A DNA stretch of 5,913 bases, from contig WFRF01000241.1 in NCBI GenBank assembly GCA_015486655.1, positions 1 through 5,913 of the forward strand, read 5' to 3'. The stretch comes from Caldifarciminota bacterium. Lineage in GTDB: Bacteria > Hydrothermota > 32-111 > QNBC01. Below, piece after piece: positions 5,382-5,913 of this stretch. The notes beneath the pieces were generated by a model that saw only the letters and a list, made by a program, of their open reading frames with translations, had not been told where the DNA came from and made no database searches. A program made the translations under genes and the position numbers. Numbering within the stretch: the stretch's first letter is position 1; every line of letters starts with the position of its first letter.

Positions 5382-5410
5382 TTGACAAAACATCATTTAT
5401 TAAATATAAT
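5382..5410 (+). promoter_or_regulatory. perfect-consensus sigma70 promoter for a leaderless ABC gene
   Basis: TTGACA (5382-5387) and TATAAT (5405-5410) are separated by exactly 17 bp, an exact match to the consensus. Only six bases (AGCACT) separate the -10 from the ATG at 5417, so the expected transcription start falls on or next to the A of the start codon. No ribosome-binding site is present. Confidence 0.85.
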
Positions 5411-5416
5411 AGCACT

Positions 5417-5913
5417 ATGATAAAGCTAAACCATGTAACAAAGATTTTTAAACAAAAAAACAAGACGATTTACGCATGCAATGACATGGATCTCACAATC
5501 GAACCCAATCAAATTTTTGGTCTTATTGGTCCAAATGGTGCCGGAAAAACAACAACATTGAGGCTTATTTCCACTCTGATGGTTCCTTCAAAGGGTAATA
5601 TTGAAGTAAACAGATACAGCACAATTGCAAACAGAGATAAAATAAGGGCAATAATAGGATTTCTTTCGTCTGATATGACACTACCCGTAAATTATACCCC
5701 CCGAGAACTTTTAAGATTTTTCGGCAAACTGAACAGGTTGCAGGATGATATACTGGAAAAAAGGATAAATAAAATAGTTGAACAACTCGAACTAAACAGG
5801 TACCTTGATACTCTGACACAGAAATTGTCAACGGGAAACAAACAGAAGACGCTAATAGCAATATCCATAATTCATGATCCCCTGATTGTCATATTTGACG
5901 AACCTACAAACGG
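5417..5913 (+). CDS. ABC transporter ATP-binding protein, NatA-like (5' part)
   Basis: This is the nucleotide-binding subunit of an ABC transporter, probably an exporter in which a separate NatB/ABC-2-type permease follows outside the window. The visible 165 codons begin MIKLNHVTKIFKQ, a standard N-terminus for the family. They contain Walker A GPNGAGKT at 38-45, the signature LSTGNKQK at 137-144 and Walker B LIVIFDEPTNG at 156-166, where the window ends. The signature is LSTG instead of LSGG, and the Q-loop region IGFLSSDMTLP (80-90) lacks the usual Gln. Both features recall NatA (sodium efflux ATPase) relatives, in which a KQK follows the signature. The substrate cannot be deduced. There is no Shine-Dalgarno and the promoter abuts the start, so translation is probably leaderless. 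The frame is intact to the right edge. Confidence 0.93.
   Translation, partial: MIKLNHVTKIFKQKNKTIYACNDMDLTIEPNQIFGLIGPNGAGKTTTLRLISTLMVPSKGNIEVNRYSTIANRDKIRAIIGFLSSDMTLPVNYTPRELLRFFGKLNRLQDDILEKRINKIVEQLELNRYLDTLTQKLSTGNKQKTLIAISIIHDPLIVIFDEPTN

Larger units (their letters stand above)
5136..5416. other. non-coding spacer between pyr operon and ABC transporter gene
   Basis: I find no gene of convincing quality in these 280 bp. The stretch contains GAAGTTA-type direct repeats (about 5200-5272), a cluster of small palindromes (5287-5340) and, at its right end, the ABC gene promoter. The palindromes lack U-tracts on either strand and lie between divergent promoters, so they are not terminators of the neighbouring genes. 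Confidence 0.7.

Noticed and set aside
5565..5861. 98-codon minus-strand frame opposite the ABC ATPase
   Set aside because: It overlaps the Walker A-to-signature region of a clear ABC protein; its cysteine/leucine-rich product has no recognisable features.

Overview
The window is AT-rich bacterial DNA from a Gram-negative-type (diderm) organism. It contains a protein with a clear signal peptide and a probable outer-membrane beta-strand pattern, canonical sigma70-type promoters (TTGACA/TATAAT) and strong GGAGG ribosome-binding sites. The gene set and protein style would fit a Deferribacterota-like (Flexistipes/Deferribacter) lineage, but that is a low-confidence guess made without any database search.

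Layout. Positions 1-560 (minus) hold the N-terminal part of an exported, probably outer-membrane protein of unknown family. Positions 561-766 are a divergent promoter region whose two promoters share an identical 13-bp sequence. Positions 767-2243 (plus) are a rho-rpmE operon: transcription termination factor Rho and zinc-type ribosomal protein L31. Positions 2240-5135 (minus) are a compact pyrimidine operon, pyrR-pyrB-pyrC, with its own promoter and leader. The two operons converge and share one perfect 28-bp palindrome (2228-2255). It serves as a bidirectional terminator and carries both stop codons in its TTAA loop. Positions 5136-5416 carry no gene but hold short direct repeats and a cluster of palindromes of interspersed-repeat type. 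From 5417 (plus) a NatA-like ABC transporter ATPase runs off the end; its promoter matches the sigma70 consensus exactly and is placed so that the mRNA should be leaderless.

How it works together. PyrB and PyrC catalyse steps 2 and 3 of de novo UMP synthesis (carbamoyl aspartate, then dihydroorotate). PyrR is the uridine-nucleotide-sensing RNA-binding regulator. The pyr leader is the most interesting part of the window. In order it has a promoter, a near-perfect PyrR-binding RNA hairpin, a strong Shine-Dalgarno for a 23-codon leader ORF, an intrinsic terminator inside that ORF, and then pyrR. No antiterminator is obvious. The arrangement suggests that PyrR-UMP blocks leader translation so that the terminator can fold, while a translating ribosome keeps it open. 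This differs from the Bacillus antiterminator scheme and resembles what I recall being proposed for Thermus.
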